This document shows positions 8,242 through 14,815 of a DNA stretch of 50,290 nt, piece after piece (the first letter of the stretch is position 1; every line of letters begins with the position of its first letter). This DNA is from Phycisphaerae bacterium. GTDB taxonomy: Bacteria; Planctomycetota; Phycisphaerae; UBA1845. The translations under genes and the position numbers were made by a program. The stretch covers positions 1 through 50,290 of the forward strand of contig JAGVHG010000150.1 of the NCBI GenBank assembly GCA_020056715.1, in the 5' to 3' direction. The notes under the pieces are model-generated. The model searched no databases and was not told where the DNA came from. It saw only the letters and a program-made list of their open reading frames with translations.

Positions 8242-9720
8242 CTAGCGGATAAGTCCCGGCTCGACCCAGTCGAACCGATCCTGCATGTCGCCGTTGTCCC
8301 CGTATTCGACGATTAGCTCGATGCGTCCGGCGTGCGACACATCCACGCGTACGGGTCCAAAGAGGCTCCCGCGGCGAACGTGGGCCTTCTCGAAGCGCCG
8401 CTGCCCGTCGACGAGGACCACGACCGTCACGTCGGCCAACGGTCCGCTGTCGTCGTCCATGCCGAACGAAGTGACGAACTCTCGATACTCCCCGTTCAAC
8501 TCAAAGATGAGGTTGGAGCGACTATGCACGCCGATACCCCGATCGTACGGCACGCCGGCTACGAGGATCGGCCCGCTCAACACGTTTCGGCCGGCGAGGT
8601 ATTCCCAACCAGGCCCGAGCATCGGCGACTGCTCGTAACTGACCAGTTGGCAGCCACCTGTACGCCCAAAACGCTCAAGGGCGTTTTGGGCTAATGAGTC
8701 GGACAACCACTCCCACCGTCCACCGATCACATCCACCGCAACGACGCGGTCGGCGTCGATGCGGACCCGCGTCCCGGTTCGCAGCTTCGCCTCCACGCCC
8801 TCGTCCGCCCATTCCAGCCCTGTCGCCGTCAGCCTTGCCCCGTCACGCAAGGTGACGATCGCGTACGGCCGCGGCGTCGCCGTCGGGACGGCATAAGCCA
8901 GTCGAGCAGCGATCACCAGGCGGAAAGGCGCCGTCGTAGGGCCTATTCCCGTGTCGATGGCGATCCCATCCGCATCGATGGCGCTGATGAACCCGCGGAG
9001 CACGTCCCCGTTAGTGAGGAGCACCCGATCATCTTCTCCGCCGAAGGCGGACTCAAGGGCGTTGGGGCTGCTGGCCGAATCCGCCTTCGGCGGACCTACT
9101 GTGGACCGACCGGCGGATTCGGCTGACGCACGGTCCAACCACTGCAAAGACTCGCGATGGACGCCTGTGGCCGCTCGCGCCGACGCGATCCGCGCTATCG
9201 CGTCGAGGGGGATAGGAACCTCGCCCAGGTCGGCAGTCTCCATCACCACCGTTTCCCCGCGGGCGCCAATCACCCGGCCACACAGCACATCGCCCCACGT
9301 GAACGTGATCGTCCATGACTCACGGTCTCGTTGTCCCACCCCCTCGGCTAAGGCGTCTTGCGGTCCGCCGGCCGGCGGATGCTTTACGCCAACAACTTCG
9401 CTCCACGACTCACGGGTCGTGGAGCTGACGCGAATGATGTCCGCGATGGGGATTTTTACTATCTGCTTTTCCGCGCTCGTTTGCACCATCGCTCCATCCC
9501 GGAGCGAAAAGGAGACGAGCCGTCCCGTTACGGCCTGCGGGTCCACGGTCTGAACATCGACCGCCGTTTCGCGTACGGCGGACTTCACGTCAGCCATCGC
9601 CGCAGGCAGGGCGAAAATGGAGGTGAACATTAGCGCGGCGTGCCCAAAGGCAACGACGAATGCGGTCCGCCGACCGGCGGAGTGAATGCGGAATTGTGAA
9701 TGCGGAATGAGCGGTGTCAT
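8242..9720 (-). CDS. Secreted protein with C-terminal NPCBM carbohydrate-binding module
   Basis: 492 residues from ATG 9720, chosen because it gives a good signal peptide (RRTAFVVAFGHAALMFTSIF, ending ALPAAMA). The frame is open to 9918, but that extension runs through an intergenic inverted repeat. The middle has repeated small beta-strand units of the form GDVLxGxVxxxxxxxVxxxT (GDVLCGRV, GDVLRGFI, LRDGARLTATG). The last 130 residues are an NPCBM-type module: LSGPILVAGVPYDRGIGVHS, YREFVTSFGMDDDSG, ADVTVVVLVDGQRRFE, IELIVEYGDNGDMQDRFDWV. The sequence is interrupted by low-similarity inserts encoded by hairpin repeats. Likely periplasmic or surface-located and binding a glycan; the ligand is unknown. 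Confidence 0.75.
   Translation of the reverse strand: MTPLIPHSQFRIHSAGRRTAFVVAFGHAALMFTSIFALPAAMADVKSAVRETAVDVQTVDPQAVTGRLVSFSLRDGAMVQTSAEKQIVKIPIADIIRVSSTTRESWSEVVGVKHPPAGGPQDALAEGVGQRDRESWTITFTWGDVLCGRVIGARGETVVMETADLGEVPIPLDAIARIASARAATGVHRESLQWLDRASAESAGRSTVGPPKADSASSPNALESAFGGEDDRVLLTNGDVLRGFISAIDADGIAIDTGIGPTTAPFRLVIAARLAYAVPTATPRPYAIVTLRDGARLTATGLEWADEGVEAKLRTGTRVRIDADRVVAVDVIGGRWEWLSDSLAQNALERFGRTGGCQLVSYEQSPMLGPGWEYLAGRNVLSGPILVAGVPYDRGIGVHSRSNLIFELNGEYREFVTSFGMDDDSGPLADVTVVVLVDGQRRFEKAHVRRGSLFGPVRVDVSHAGRIELIVEYGDNGDMQDRFDWVEPGLIR
8661..8696 (+). repeat. Hairpin repeat copy R6, inside the NPCBM coding region
   Basis: TACG, arm GCCCAAAACGC (8664-8674), loop TCAAGG (8675-8680), arm GCGTTTTGGGC (8681-8691), tail TAATG. 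The stem is a perfect 11 bp. Read on the gene's strand it encodes SLAQNALERFGR, placed between WLSD and SYEQSPML, two blocks normally almost adjacent in NPCBM proteins. Confidence 0.75.
9037..9073 (+). repeat. Hairpin repeat copy R7 (half copy) next to a TCCGCC palindrome
   Basis: The palindrome TCCGCCGAAGGCGGA (9037-9051) is followed by the family's loop and right half: CTCAAGG then GCGTTGGGGC (9059-9068) and TGCTG. The left arm expected to pair with the right arm is absent, replaced by the palindrome. Inside the NPCBM coding region. Confidence 0.5.
9071..9128 (+). repeat. Hairpin repeat copy R7b with enlarged loop
   Basis: Arm GCCGAATCCGCC (9074-9085) pairs perfectly over 12 bp with GGCGGATTCGGC (9112-9123), followed by the family's tail TGACG. 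The loop is 26 nt instead of 6 and contains a further GGCGGA. Inside the NPCBM coding region, frame kept open. Confidence 0.6.
9364..9379. repeat. Perfect 16-bp palindrome TCCGCCGGCCGGCGGA
   Basis: Self-complementary over its full length, within the NPCBM coding region just beside hairpin copy R8. A near-identical palindrome lies at 9666-9681 and related TCCGCC(3 nt)GGCGGA palindromes at 696-710 and 9037-9051. Confidence 0.7.
9397..9430 (+). repeat. Hairpin repeat copy R8, inside the NPCBM coding region
   Basis: TTCG, arm CTCCACGAC (9401-9409), loop TCACGG (9410-9415), arm GTCGTGGAG (9416-9424), tail CTGACG. The stem is a perfect 10 bp with G9400-C9425. On the gene's strand it encodes VSSTTRESWSE. 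Confidence 0.8.
9666..9681. repeat. Palindrome TCCGCCGACCGGCGGA
   Basis: Seven-base arms around AC, lying in the signal-peptide region of the NPCBM gene. Same type as the palindrome at 9364-9379. It is followed by the direct repeat GTGAATGCGGAATtG / GTGAATGCGGAAtGA. Confidence 0.5.
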
Positions 9721-9790
9721 CCCTTCGCTGCTCAGGACAGGGCTGAGCGAAGCGATGCATCTCAATCGCGAGAACAGACCCTTCGCTGCG

Positions 9791-9915
9791 CTCAGAGCGT
9801 GTGAAAGAATCGAAACCGCTCCTCTTTCGACGGCTCCTAAGATTCGATTCCGGGGTTTTGGCTTTGGAAGAACGCTCAGAAAAACCCCACGCTCGATTTT
9901 TTCACAGGCTCTCAG
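9791..9915. repeat. 125-bp intergenic element bounded by a 23-bp inverted repeat
   Basis: The left arm CTCAGAGCGTGTGAAAGAAT.. (9791-9813) pairs with the right arm (9893-9915) at 20 of 23 positions. Inside, a second weaker pairing joins GGGGTTTTG near 9853 with AAAAACCCC near 9880. It fills most of the gap between the ABC operon and the NPCBM gene, both on the minus strand, so it could end the operon transcript or be a MITE-like insertion. No transposase is encoded. Confidence 0.5.
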
Positions 9916-9930
9916 CATGACAATTCTCGG

Positions 9931-11115
9931 CTACGGCTCCCGCAAGGCAGTGACCACGGCAACCCGCGACGCGCGCATAGCCGGAATCCATGCCCCGATC
10001 ACCCCCACGACGATCACCGAACCCAACGCACAGGTCAGATTCGTGGGCGTCAGGTGAATCTCGAACGCCAACGTCGTAAAGGTGCTGGACCCGAACATAT
10101 CCTTCGTGTTGCCCATGACGTACAGCCAAGCGATGCATCCCACGCACCCCAGCAGTCCCCCGAGTATAGAAAGAAAGACCGACTCCAGCACGAACCCGGA
10201 GAGAATCTGCCCACGGCTGAAGCCGATCGTGCGAAGCATGGCAATCTCCCGCGTCCGACCCGCGACCATGGAGAACATGGTGTTGGCGATGGAGAAGATC
10301 GCCGCGAGGCACATCACCGCGACCAGCACCTTGGTGATGCGCAGGTAGGTGTTGATACTGGCCGATTGGGTCTGCCAGTATTGCGCTTCGGTCTGGGCGC
10401 TAAGCTGGATCTTCGGGCCTTCGATCAGCTCAATTACTTTCTTCGGATCTGCGCCGCCCTTCAGTCGCAGCGACGCCGACGAGTACATCGTCCGGTTATA
10501 GGCATTCATCAGCGACGGAAGATAACCCCACACCTCGCTTTCCGCCGGACCTTTGTCGGCCGTGAAGTAACCCACAACCGTGTAGTGGCGGTTGTTTCCG
10601 TACCCCAGTTCGAGGGTGTCGCCGATGTTCAGCCCGGAGAATTGCTGAGCGGCGGCAACTCCAACGATTACCTCCTGAGCACCCGCACTGAACACTCGCC
10701 CGGTCGGTTGAACGGTCCGGTGAACCTTGAACGCCGCCTCCGTGACTCCCCGCAGGGCGATGTTCCCCCACGTCTTGCCCCCATCCCGCACCCGCGGTCG
10801 CGAGATCTGAACCATCATCTCCGGACTGAGCAACGGCTCGTTGGTCGTCGGATCACGCGCGATGTCGTCCAGTTGGTTGAGATTGTTGTATTCGTCCACC
10901 GGCAGGGCGCTGTTGGTCTCCGCCGTGGCCCCACGTTTGAGGACCAGCAGCTTGGTCTCGTCCCGTGCTTGGGAGAGCGAGCGATCCAACGACGCCGCGA
11001 ACCCCAGCATCCAGGCAAAGACCCCTACGACCGCTGCGATCACGAGCACGGTAAGCAGCGTCGTCGTCTTGCGAACGAACAAGTTCCGCCAATGATAGGA
11101 AATCGGAAGTGCCAT
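9931..11115 (-). CDS. ABC transporter permease, MacB/FtsX family (second permease)
   Basis: 394 residues from ATG 11115; a TTG six bases upstream is also open. Domain order is typical of MacB/LolCE-type permeases: an N-terminal membrane segment (TLLTVLVIAAVVGVFAWMLG), a large extracytoplasmic MacB periplasmic core domain (about residues 45-260, with RGVTEAAFKVHR, GVAAAQQFSGLNIGDTLELG), then three membrane segments of the FtsX domain with TREIAMLRTIGFSRGQILSG, the coupling motif that contacts the ATPase. Third gene of a three-gene operon, 33 bp after the first permease. Such exporters act on envelope substrates such as lipoproteins, peptides or antibiotics; the substrate is unknown. Confidence 0.85.
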   Translation of the reverse strand: MALPISYHWRNLFVRKTTTLLTVLVIAAVVGVFAWMLGFAASLDRSLSQARDETKLLVLKRGATAETNSALPVDEYNNLNQLDDIARDPTTNEPLLSPEMMVQISRPRVRDGGKTWGNIALRGVTEAAFKVHRTVQPTGRVFSAGAQEVIVGVAAAQQFSGLNIGDTLELGYGNNRHYTVVGYFTADKGPAESEVWGYLPSLMNAYNRTMYSSASLRLKGGADPKKVIELIEGPKIQLSAQTEAQYWQTQSASINTYLRITKVLVAVMCLAAIFSIANTMFSMVAGRTREIAMLRTIGFSRGQILSGFVLESVFLSILGGLLGCVGCIAWLYVMGNTKDMFGSSTFTTLAFEIHLTPTNLTCALGSVIVVGVIGAWIPAMRASRVAVVTALREP

Positions 11116-11148
11116 GGGCAAAGCTGGTTAAGGGTTGACATCCCGCAT

Positions 11149-12318
11149 CTAGGCGATTCTCCTGAGGGCATCGACGCTACGCAGGCGCATGGCCTGGTAG
11201 GCGGGCAATAGACCCGCCGCTAATCCTACGATGAGCGCGATGCCGATCGATACCACAACGGCCACTGGTGAGACTTCCACGCTGCTAATCGGCCCCATCC
11301 GCAATCCGCGGATCGGAACCAGCGTAAGTAGGGCCGCGGTCGGCAACACCCCGGCGAGAGAACCGATCAACGACAACATCGCGCTTTCCGCCAGCACAAT
11401 GGTGAAGATCCGTCCCGATTGAAAGCCGATGGCCTTGAACACCGCCAGCTCTCGAATCCGCTCGCGGAAGCTCATCATCATCGTATTGCCCGCCACCAGT
11501 CCGACGATGCAAACCACCACTATGGCCATGGCTTGCATCAAACCGGGAATGTCCCCGCCTGCCTGCGTAAAGTTGGCCGCGAAGGCGTTTTCATCCTCCG
11601 ACTTCGTCTCTTCCGGACTGTTAGCGAAGGTCTGGTCAATCTGCGCTTGTAGCGCCCGAAGGCCTTCCGCCGTTGAACATTTGATCCAAAAAATGTGGAC
11701 CCGCGAGCTGGCGAAACCCATCGCCTGATACGACTCCTCCAGATAATCGCGGCGAAAATAGAAGACGTTGCCACGATCCGCACTGGTCATGATCTTGACG
11801 ATTTTGAACCTCAGGGTGAGATACGGCGGAACGGTGCTTTCGAGTTCGATATTACCGCCCACCTTCCAATGATACTGCTCAGCCACGCCGGACCCGGCGA
11901 CGCAAGCCGTGCGGTCCGCCATCCACTTCGCCGTGTCTTCGGGCGCCATTCCCACGTCATCGTAGACGACCGGGAACGTGTCCGCGTCCACCGCCAGACT
12001 GGTGAGCGTGTTTTTCGTGTCCGGCACGCGACCGCCGAACCAGCGCATCCCACATACGGCGCGTAGTTGCTTCCGATCGGGATCGAGTGCTTCGATCTTA
12101 CGACGCATGCCTTCCGGTAAAAGGTTCGTGAGCGACGTCTTCTGGCGCACGCCCAGACGCAGCTCCTGTTCGTTATGCGCCGCCACCTTCATCAGCACGA
12201 CGACCAACGAGATCGCCGCCACGAATACCGCCATCGGCAACGCGAACGCCGCTGCTGTCAGCATCGTCCGTAGCGGGTTACGCTTTAAGTTCTGCATCAG
12301 AACATAAGTGATGGTCAT
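11149..12318 (-). CDS. ABC transporter permease, MacB/FtsX family (first permease)
   Basis: 389 residues. The N-terminal MTITYVLMQNLKRNPLRTML plus a hydrophobic stretch is the classic start of this family. A periplasmic core domain follows (about 45-255), then FtsX-domain segments around VVVCIVGLVAGNTMMMSF, ERIRELAVFKAIGFQSGRIF (coupling helix), IGSLAGVLPTAALL and a final helix ending GLLPAYQAMRLRSVDALRRI. It lies 15 bp after the ATPase gene and pairs with the second permease, so the transporter is probably a heterodimer of permeases with an ATPase dimer, as in LolCDE. No membrane-fusion protein is encoded beside it. Confidence 0.87.
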   Translation of the reverse strand: MTITYVLMQNLKRNPLRTMLTAAAFALPMAVFVAAISLVVVLMKVAAHNEQELRLGVRQKTSLTNLLPEGMRRKIEALDPDRKQLRAVCGMRWFGGRVPDTKNTLTSLAVDADTFPVVYDDVGMAPEDTAKWMADRTACVAGSGVAEQYHWKVGGNIELESTVPPYLTLRFKIVKIMTSADRGNVFYFRRDYLEESYQAMGFASSRVHIFWIKCSTAEGLRALQAQIDQTFANSPEETKSEDENAFAANFTQAGGDIPGLMQAMAIVVVCIVGLVAGNTMMMSFRERIRELAVFKAIGFQSGRIFTIVLAESAMLSLIGSLAGVLPTAALLTLVPIRGLRMGPISSVEVSPVAVVVSIGIALIVGLAAGLLPAYQAMRLRSVDALRRIA

Positions 12319-12333
12319 ACCGTAAGCTCAGCG

Positions 12334-13056
12334 TTAGCGTGACGCCGCCACGGCAGCGGTGCGGGGCGGAACAGCCTCATCGCGATAGAACGCCCCCTTG
12401 TCCAAGTGCAGTTGACGCTGCCCATGCGCGGCTGCACGCGGATCGTGCGTCACCAAGAGGATCGTCTTGCCGAACTCCGTATTGAGAACGTTGAGCAGCT
12501 CGAGGATTTCCTCGGACGTCTTAGCGTCCAGATCGCCGGTCGGTTCGTCCGCAAGTATGAGCCGGGGATCGGTAACGATCGCGCGGGCGATGGCCACCCG
12601 TTGTTCCTGCCCTCCGGAAAGTTGATTGGGCCGATGATCCATCCGATCGGACAACCCGACCACGCCGAGCGCCGTCTTTACCCGCTGCCGACGTTCGGCC
12701 GCCGACATTCGAAACAACAGCAACGGCAATTCAATGTTCTGCGCCGCGGTAAGGACCGGCACCAAGTGATACATCTGGAAGATGAACCCCACGTGCCGGC
12801 TACGCCAGGAGGTCAGCTCCCGCTCCGTCATCCGCTCCAACTGCGCATCGCCGACCCGGACGCTCCCGGACGTCGGCGAGTCTAGACCGCCGATCAGGTG
12901 CAGCAGCGTCGACTTCCCCGACCCGCTTGGCCCCATGAGCACCACAAACTCGCCGGCGCTCACCGTCAGGTTCAAACCCTCGAGTACGGGGATCTCGATC
13001 CGGTCCTTGTAATAGACCTTCCGCACGTCCTTAAGTTCAATTTCCACCGCACCCAT
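12334..13056 (-). CDS. ABC transporter ATP-binding protein, LolD/MacB type
   Basis: 240 residues from ATG 13056, preceded by GGGAG at proper distance. The frame is open upstream to 13386, but that part covers a transposase remnant and lacks family similarity. Walker [20 protein letters not shown]-loop [14 protein letters not shown], signature [15 protein letters not shown] (Glu replaces the more usual Gln after GGQ), Walker [13 protein letters not shown] and H-loop VTHDPRAA are all present. It powers the two permeases encoded directly downstream. MacB/LolD ATPases use a mechanotransmission mechanism rather than moving substrate through the membrane. Confidence 0.92.
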   Translation of the reverse strand: MGAVEIELKDVRKVYYKDRIEIPVLEGLNLTVSAGEFVVLMGPSGSGKSTLLHLIGGLDSPTSGSVRVGDAQLERMTERELTSWRSRHVGFIFQMYHLVPVLTAAQNIELPLLLFRMSAAERRQRVKTALGVVGLSDRMDHRPNQLSGGQEQRVAIARAIVTDPRLILADEPTGDLDAKTSEEILELLNVLNTEFGKTILLVTHDPRAAAHGQRQLHLDKGAFYRDEAVPPRTAAVAASR

Positions 13057-13282
13057 TGCGTACTCCCAAAGGGGTTTAACCCACATCACACGACTTTCAC
13101 AGTACGCCGCGTGGACTCGCCGGTCAACTTTGCGGGCCTGCGAGTGAATTGATCTTGGACGAGTTGCCCCACGCGCCTTTGATCGCGCAAAAATCGGATA
13201 CGAGGGCGCCTCGCGGCGTCCTCCTCCCACACCACCGGACGTACTCATCGTATCCGGGTTCACGCTCCATCCTCGATCGCGT

Positions 13283-13393
13283 TCACCACTGGGACAAGTA
13301 CAGGTGGCGATGAATCGAGCGCCAGCTACGGACCTCGAAATGATCGAAGCCCAGTTCGTCCTTCTCCTCGCGAAAACATTGTTCAATACCGCG
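13283..13393 (-). pseudogene. Transposase remnant (DDE type, IS701-like C-terminal part)
   Basis: A 36-codon frame reads IEQCFREEKDELGFDHFEVR then SWRSIHRHLYLSQW and a stop. The pattern IEQCF..K.E.G.DH.EVRSW..W.RH is the conserved region around the last catalytic glutamate of IS701-type transposases. Nothing upstream or downstream continues the gene. It abuts a dockerin-like remnant on the opposite strand, which suggests a transposon once landed in that gene. Confidence 0.6.
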
Positions 13394-13571
13394 CCGACTT
13401 CAACGGCGACGGCCTGACTACGTTAGACGACTTTGCCACCTTTCAATTGAACCTCATCGGCCCCGGAGTCCCCATCCCCGCCGGCTGCACGCGCTTTTCG
13501 ACCCCGACCACGACGCCGACATCGACTTGCGCGACATCTACCTGCTCCAGCCCGTCTTCACAGGACCGTAA
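13387..13571 (+). pseudogene. Remnant of a dockerin-bearing secreted protein gene, frameshifted
   Basis: The plus strand encodes YRADFNGDGLTTLDDFATFQ, then a one-base frame change near 13500, then DPDHDADIDLRDIYLLQPVF and a stop at 13569-13571. The two DxNxDGxxxxxD units are a calcium-binding dockerin-like pair, similar to the end of the metalloprotease at 46579-49575. There is no start; the 5' part is missing at the transposase remnant. Confidence 0.65.
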
Positions 13572-13808
13572 ACGTGCGCGGTTTCGCGTCCACCCGGGAA
13601 TCAACAATCAGCATTTGGGGCGGGTTGGTCAGCGTCGAGCCGCGTTCCTTTCCTGCAGAAACAACCCCTGACTTGCCGCGGGCATCTCCAACGGATTGGA
13701 CGTTTTACAAGTCCAGGTAGTGTAGTCGCCCGCTGACTCGCCAAGGTACAATGCCGCTGAGTGGCTGGATGCGACACAAGAACAGGGATAGAGTCATCGG
13801 AGTGAATG
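13572..13808. other. Intergenic, nothing recognised
   Basis: No gene, tRNA or strong repeat seen between the dockerin remnant and the small membrane protein gene. Confidence 0.4.
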
Positions 13809-14030
13809 ATGTGTCCGAACATTGAGCGCAAGGGTCGGATCGCGCGGGCCATCTCCGGATCGTTGTGCATCGCGTTCGGAGTGGTCTGTTGGGTAACCGG
13901 CTGGCCTGAGACCGCCGGTTACCGGTGGATCATCATTCTCACGGCGCTGGCGGCGGGGGGGTTCCAACTCTTTGAGGCCAAGAAGTCCTGGTGTGCCATG
14001 CGTGCCTGCGGAATCAAGACGCCCGTGTGA
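13809..14030 (+). CDS. YgaP-like small membrane protein (DUF2892 type)
   Basis: 73 residues from the second of two adjacent ATGs, which sits 6 nt after GGAG; the first ATG (13806) is only 3 nt away. PNIERKGRIARAISGSLCIA and a second hydrophobic segment (WIIILTALAAGGFQLFEA) give the two-helix hairpin of the DUF2892/YgaP transmembrane family. The end, SWCAMRACGIKTPV, carries a conserved Cys-containing tail of some members. Usually these are stand-alone inner-membrane proteins or fused to rhodanese domains; here it stands alone and its role is unknown. Confidence 0.65.
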   Translation: MCPNIERKGRIARAISGSLCIAFGVVCWVTGWPETAGYRWIIILTALAAGGFQLFEAKKSWCAMRACGIKTPV

Positions 14031-14229
14031 TCGTGCAGCGAGATTTCCTTTGGATTTCCTTTTTCGCAATTCCGGAGCAACACACCCGTTGTTATTCGGA
14101 CTTGCCGTTTCCGACTGTTTCTTGCGATCTTTATCTGTTTCAATCTTGACTGGCACGCATTACGATAGATGATTAGATAGGGCACGCGAGGAGGGAATCA
14201 TCGCATGCCAAGCCGGAGAGCGCACCACG

Positions 14230-14676
14230 ATGGCAAATGCCAAGATCATCCCCGTCGGGCCGGGAGAGATCGAACTCGTCACCGAACTTTACAACGAGGT
14301 GTTCACTCCGCGCACCGACATGGAGTTCTTCCGCCGCCGATTCCGAGGCCGACACAACGTGACCATGATGGTGGCCATGGTGGACGACCGCCACGTGGGG
14401 TTCATCATCGGCTTCGAGCTGATGCCCTCGACGTACTTTAGCTGGCTTTGCGGCGTCCACCCCGAGTTCCGCCGTATGGGCATCGCCACCCAGCTCATCC
14501 AAGCGCAGCAGGCCTACGCCCAGGAGCACGACTACGGGACCGTACGCTTCGAGTGCAACAACCAGCACCGTCCCATGCTCCACGTCGCCATCAGCGAAGG
14601 CTACGACCTGGTGGGCATCCGCTGGGACACCGCCAGCGGCAACAACGTGGTCATTTTCGAAAAAGACCTGCGCTAG
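14230..14676 (+). CDS. GNAT family N-acetyltransferase
   Basis: 148 residues. GGAGAG lies about 10 nt before the ATG. The GNAT core is clear: a substrate-side N-terminal part, strand VAMVDDRHVGFIIGF, then SWLCGVHPEFRRMGIATQLI with the Q/RxxGxG/A acetyl-CoA pyrophosphate loop (RRMGIA), and a C-terminal RFECNNQHRPMLHVAISEGY, where the NN..PM..A...GY pattern is typical of the family. It should move an acetyl group from acetyl-CoA to an amine. The substrate cannot be told. Single-gene unit between a membrane protein and a convergent asparagine-synthetase-like gene. Confidence 0.85.
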   Translation: MANAKIIPVGPGEIELVTELYNEVFTPRTDMEFFRRRFRGRHNVTMMVAMVDDRHVGFIIGFELMPSTYFSWLCGVHPEFRRMGIATQLIQAQQAYAQEHDYGTVRFECNNQHRPMLHVAISEGYDLVGIRWDTASGNNVVIFEKDLR

Positions 14677-14815
14677 GCTTTGTTGACAGTGCCACTCCGC
14701 CGGCTGCGCTCCGGCACTCATGGTGATTGAGATCGCGACACGGCGGCCCGAACATCCGCCACCAGCTTATCTTGCGTATGAATCAGCGCTGTCGCACTGC
14801 CCGGGGCCGCGAGGT

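Noticed and set aside
10054-11211. Long plus-strand open frame (385 codons) across the ABC permease
   Set aside because: It is antisense to a permease with clear FtsX/MacB motifs; its own translation has no recognisable domain and is rich in Arg, Gln and His, as expected of a shadow frame in GC-rich DNA.
13057-13386. N-terminal extension of the ABC ATPase
   Set aside because: Other members start close to the first strand as from ATG 13056, and the extension overlaps a transposase remnant in another frame.
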